From Firmicutes bacterium UBA1739 (lineage in GTDB: Bacteria > Bacillota > Clostridia > Peptostreptococcales > Anaerovoracaceae): DNA of 17,188 nt. A program made the position numbers and the translations under genes. Location of the stretch: contig DCHZ01000022.1 of the NCBI GenBank assembly GCA_002315385.1, forward strand, positions 1 through 17,188. The letters are read 5' to 3'. Below the pieces are notes generated by a model. The model had not been told where the DNA came from, did not search any database, and saw only the letters and a program-made list of their open reading frames with translations. Below, piece by piece: positions 14,283-17,188 of the stretch. Within the stretch, counting starts at the first letter, position 1. The number at the start of each line of letters is the position of its first letter.

Positions 14283-17188
14283 TTATTTCATAACCTTATC
14301 AAGCAGTGCCCGGTAGCTGTCTACAACATCGTAAACTACATCCTCACCGCTGATTGCCTTGAAGTGCTCTCTTGCACAGTGGATCTTGGCATCCTCAATT
14401 CCACGAAGCTCTAATGTATCCATAGAACCTTTTGTCTCAGCGACAAAATAAATATGCTTTACGGTGCCTGTCTTAAATGCAATCGCCCAGTCAGGATTAT
14501 AATGTCCGACCGGTGTTGAAATGTAGAAACCATCGGGAAGCTTTACATACACTGCTACGTCTGATGCCACATCCAGCTCCTGAGCAAACTTACGCTCATT
14601 GGTAGAATCGTAAACGATGTGGTCAAACAGATGCTTATCTGCCTTCATTGCATTTACATCCAGCTTACCCTTAATAGTCGCATCGGTGAACAAATCTGTA
14701 TCATACCTGTCATCAAGCACATCATAAGTAATATGCTGAATAATAGCGGTAGCCTTCTCATTATTGATAAGCTTTGCTGCCCGGATAATAAACTCTTCCG
14801 GATTATCCTTAAACTGATTGAATACATAAGGCTGAATTTCCGTAAGAATCTGAATTACTGCTTTTCTTGTAAGACCTGTTTCTTCTACAAGTTTGCCAAC
14901 CAGGTCATACTTAACACCGGTATTGACAGCAGCTTTATGCTGTTCATAAGTTCCCGACTTCTGCTTCTCGAATGATGAACCTGCAAGAAGATCATCTTTC
15001 GACTTAATCTCCTTCATAGAGCCGGTCTCCACCCTGAAGAAAATCTTCGGTACACGAAGCTTACTGTCAAGAGCAGCTACCGCCTTACGAACAAGTTCAT
15101 CTGTATCAAAATCCACAACATAAGCTGTTCTGGCATTGATTTTACTCCACAGTGCCTTAAATTCAGGCATTGCAAGCTTATCAGGATTAACCTTAAGCTT
15201 AATGTTATTGCTTCTGGCATTTTCAGGCTTTATCTTAGTATCATCATAAATGCTGTCAAGAATTACGATGAAATCCGGCTTGTACTGATCCAGCTCCGAG
15301 CCAAAGCTTACTTCACCATTAGCCTTGTCTTCATAATATTTCCCGGTAAGAGCATTGTTATCATCAATATAATCCATTTTTATCATGTAATGGATTAATC
15401 TTCTTGCCATTGCAGCATCAACAGTTTCTTCATTACCGTCTTTATCACGCACTCCGGCATTCTCGAAGATAGCTTCTGTGACCTGACGAGGTCTGCTTCC
15501 TACCGCCTCCGCAATTTCAGACTGAAGACCTTTTGCAAATTTGTCGTAGCTCTCGCTGGCGATAACAGTAAGGATATTGATATTGTGAACATCTGCTCCC
15601 AATGCGTTCTCATCCATACGATCCCCGTCTTCATTTACACAAAGGCGCATACCACGCCCAACTTCCTGACGCTTACGCACATCAGAACTGCTCTGCTTCA
15701 AAGTGCAGATCTGGAATACATTCGGATTGTCCCATCCTTCTCTCAGTGCAGAGTGAGAGAAAATAAACCTTACCGGTGACTTCTCAGGATTGCGATCCAG
15801 CAGAAGCTCTTTATTTTTCATTATCAGGTCGTATGCATCAACATCATCTGTTGTTGTTTCTTTTCGTCCAACCTTACTGTTGATCATATGCCCCTTCTTA
15901 TCAATAGAGAAATATCCGGCATGAGTCTTCTTTGTGCTGATACTCTTAAGGTACCTGATATAATCATCTTCCCCGGCTTCAATCTGAAGATTCTTAATTA
16001 TATCCTCATACTCCTGCTCAAACATATCCGCAAAAATACCGTTTTCCGGATTTCCGTCTTTACTGTATTTTCTGTAATGCTCTACCTCATCAATGAAAAA
16101 CAGAGACAGAACCTTGATTCCCCTGTAGAACAGCTGCCGTTCTCTTTCAATATGAGAAAGAATGGTCTCTCTAATCTGAATTCTGCGAAGCTGCTCTTCA
16201 CTTACCTTTCCGATAACATCACCTGCATAGATTTTGATTCCATTGATAAACTCAACTGAATCATCACGACCATCAATATGCTCGACTATAAAGTTATTCT
16301 TATACTCTTCCATCTCTCCGGAGTTAGGGTAAAGATTAAAACCTTTCTTAACCTTCCTGGAAACCGTCTTTATTCCGGAAGCTCCTTTTACATGGAACTG
16401 AATTGTTGCAGTCGGATCCGCTTTTGAAAGATTTATTCCTTCCAGATAAACAAAACTATCCGTAGCTGTAGTTCCGGATTCCTGAATACCCTTTACTGCA
16501 ATCTTCTTAACAAGCCTTCTGTTATATGCTTCCATTGCATCCAGGCGGTAAACCATGTTGTAGATGCTGTCGCTCTTATGGGTAGCAGAATAACGAAGAG
16601 TCATCAATGGATTAAACTGCTTCAGATTCTCCTTTGTCTGCTTGCCTTCCACTGACTGAGGTTCATCAATAATCATAATCGGATTCGTCTTAGCAATGAT
16701 ATCAATAGGTCGACGGGAGCGGAACTCCTCCAGTTTCATGTAAATACGCCTTGCATCCTTTCCTTTGGCATTAAATGCCTGGGAGTTGATAATCATTACA
16801 TTTATGGAATTATCAGATGCAAATCTATCAATTTCAGTTGGCTGAGTAGAATTATAAATAAAGAATCTAATCTTCTTACCATATTCTTCTGCAAAATGCT
16901 CCTGTGTTACCTGAAATGATTTATATACACCTTCACGAATAGCAATGCTTGGAACAACGATAATAAACTTGCTCCAGCCGTAGTGCTTATTCAACTCATA
17001 CATAGTCTTGATGTATGTATATGTTTTACCAACACCTGTCTCCATCTCTATTGTAAGGTTATATGTTCCTTCAAGTTTTGATGAAGGCTCAATCTGATTA
17101 TTTCTCTGAATCTTCTGAATGTGATCCAGAATAATTTGATTATTAAGTTCCGGTACGATACGCTGATTGCTCCAGCCTGTGAAATCCT
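14283..17188 (-). CDS. res: Type III restriction enzyme, Res (R) subunit, 5' end cut by window
   Basis: About 967 residues are visible and the frame is open through the window edge, so the start codon lies outside. Res supplies the ATP-driven helicase-like motor and the nuclease of type III restriction-modification, cutting DNA between two unmethylated sites together with Mod. The Walker A motif EMETGVGKT is at about 17022-17048. About 126 residues later comes motif II, IIDEPQS, then motif III-like YSATHK. FSHSALREGWDNP and RQEVGRGMRL are the C-terminal helicase motifs. The nuclease core is NPDWA followed by VAETKG, some 70-50 residues before the end (PD-(D/E)xK). Length is near the usual 970-1000, so little is missing. 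All key motifs are intact. The mod gene is expected upstream, outside the window. Confidence 0.95.
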   Translation of the reverse strand, partial: DFTGWSNQRIVPELNNQIILDHIQKIQRNNQIEPSSKLEGTYNLTIEMETGVGKTYTYIKTMYELNKHYGWSKFIIVVPSIAIREGVYKSFQVTQEHFAEEYGKKIRFFIYNSTQPTEIDRFASDNSINVMIINSQAFNAKGKDARRIYMKLEEFRSRRPIDIIAKTNPIMIIDEPQSVEGKQTKENLKQFNPLMTLRYSATHKSDSIYNMVYRLDAMEAYNRRLVKKIAVKGIQESGTTATDSFVYLEGINLSKADPTATIQFHVKGASGIKTVSRKVKKGFNLYPNSGEMEEYKNNFIVEHIDGRDDSVEFINGIKIYAGDVIGKVSEEQLRRIQIRETILSHIERERQLFYRGIKVLSLFFIDEVEHYRKYSKDGNPENGIFADMFEQEYEDIIKNLQIEAGEDDYIRYLKSISTKKTHAGYFSIDKKGHMINSKVGRKETTTDDVDAYDLIMKNKELLLDRNPEKSPVRFIFSHSALREGWDNPNVFQICTLKQSSSDVRKRQEVGRGMRLCVNEDGDRMDENALGADVHNINILTVIASESYDKFAKGLQSEIAEAVGSRPRQVTEAIFENAGVRDKDGNEETVDAAMARRLIHYMIKMDYIDDNNALTGKYYEDKANGEVSFGSELDQYKPDFIVILDSIYDDTKIKPENARSNNIKLKVNPDKLAMPEFKALWSKINARTAYVVDFDTDELVRKAVAALDSKLRVPKIFFRVETGSMKEIKSKDDLLAGSSFEKQKSGTYEQHKAAVNTGVKYDLVGKLVEETGLTRKAVIQILTEIQPYVFNQFKDNPEEFIIRAAKLINNEKATAIIQHITYDVLDDRYDTDLFTDATIKGKLDVNAMKADKHLFDHIVYDSTNERKFAQELDVASDVAVYVKLPDGFYISTPVGHYNPDWAIAFKTGTVKHIYFVAETKGSMDTLELRGIEDAKIHCAREHFKAISGEDVVYDVVDSYRALLDKVMK

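Noticed and set aside
14273..14290. Perfect 7-bp inverted repeat TGAAATA/TATTTCA at the end of the restriction gene, considered as its terminator.
   Set aside because: The stem is only A-T rich and on the minus strand it is followed by GTGAAAAAAC, not a U-tract.

Overview
The window looks like chromosomal DNA from a gut- or rumen-type Clostridia bacterium, probably Lachnospiraceae or a relative. The signs are moderate AT-richness, strong AGGAGG-type ribosome sites, clostridial-phage-type amidases, and a GGGACGGTTCT-type hairpin repeat of the kind I associate with Firmicutes. The assignment is by impression, not by search. Every gene I can support lies on the minus strand, so transcription runs from high to low coordinates.

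Right end (14283-17188): the Res subunit of a type III restriction-modification system, cut by the window edge. Its Mod partner is not in the window.

Middle (6123-14177): a compact five-gene minus-strand cassette. In order of transcription it encodes a DUF6765-like protein with a putative zinc-binding HxxxDxxxH motif, a 1536-residue multidomain protein with an Asn/Gln/Gly repeat linker, two paralogous Amidase_2 peptidoglycan amidases, and a 102-residue helical protein. None shows a signal peptide or a membrane anchor. Cell-wall hydrolases without export signals beside a giant scaffold-like protein are unusual, and this is my best candidate for an undescribed system. It could be a lysis-released or otherwise exported effector or particle complex. 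A hairpin repeat closes the cassette.

Left part (55-5994): an EamA-family permease, a 5'-truncated ElaA-type acetyltransferase remnant, a PlsC-like acyltransferase with a zinc ribbon, a von Willebrand A protein, a frameshifted DUF4357 gene, and a choloylglycine-hydrolase-like Ntn hydrolase. This part is rich in gene damage. The acyltransferase appears to lose a 60-residue C-terminal tail by a one-base shift at a G5 run, and the DUF4357 gene is broken at a T4 run. Between the VWA and DUF4357 genes lies a pair of 32-bp direct repeats around a GC-rich 31-bp spacer, which could be a minimal CRISPR-like unit or twin operators.

I saw no tRNA, rRNA, transposase or cas gene. Family names come from recognising motifs in the translations; no database search was run.
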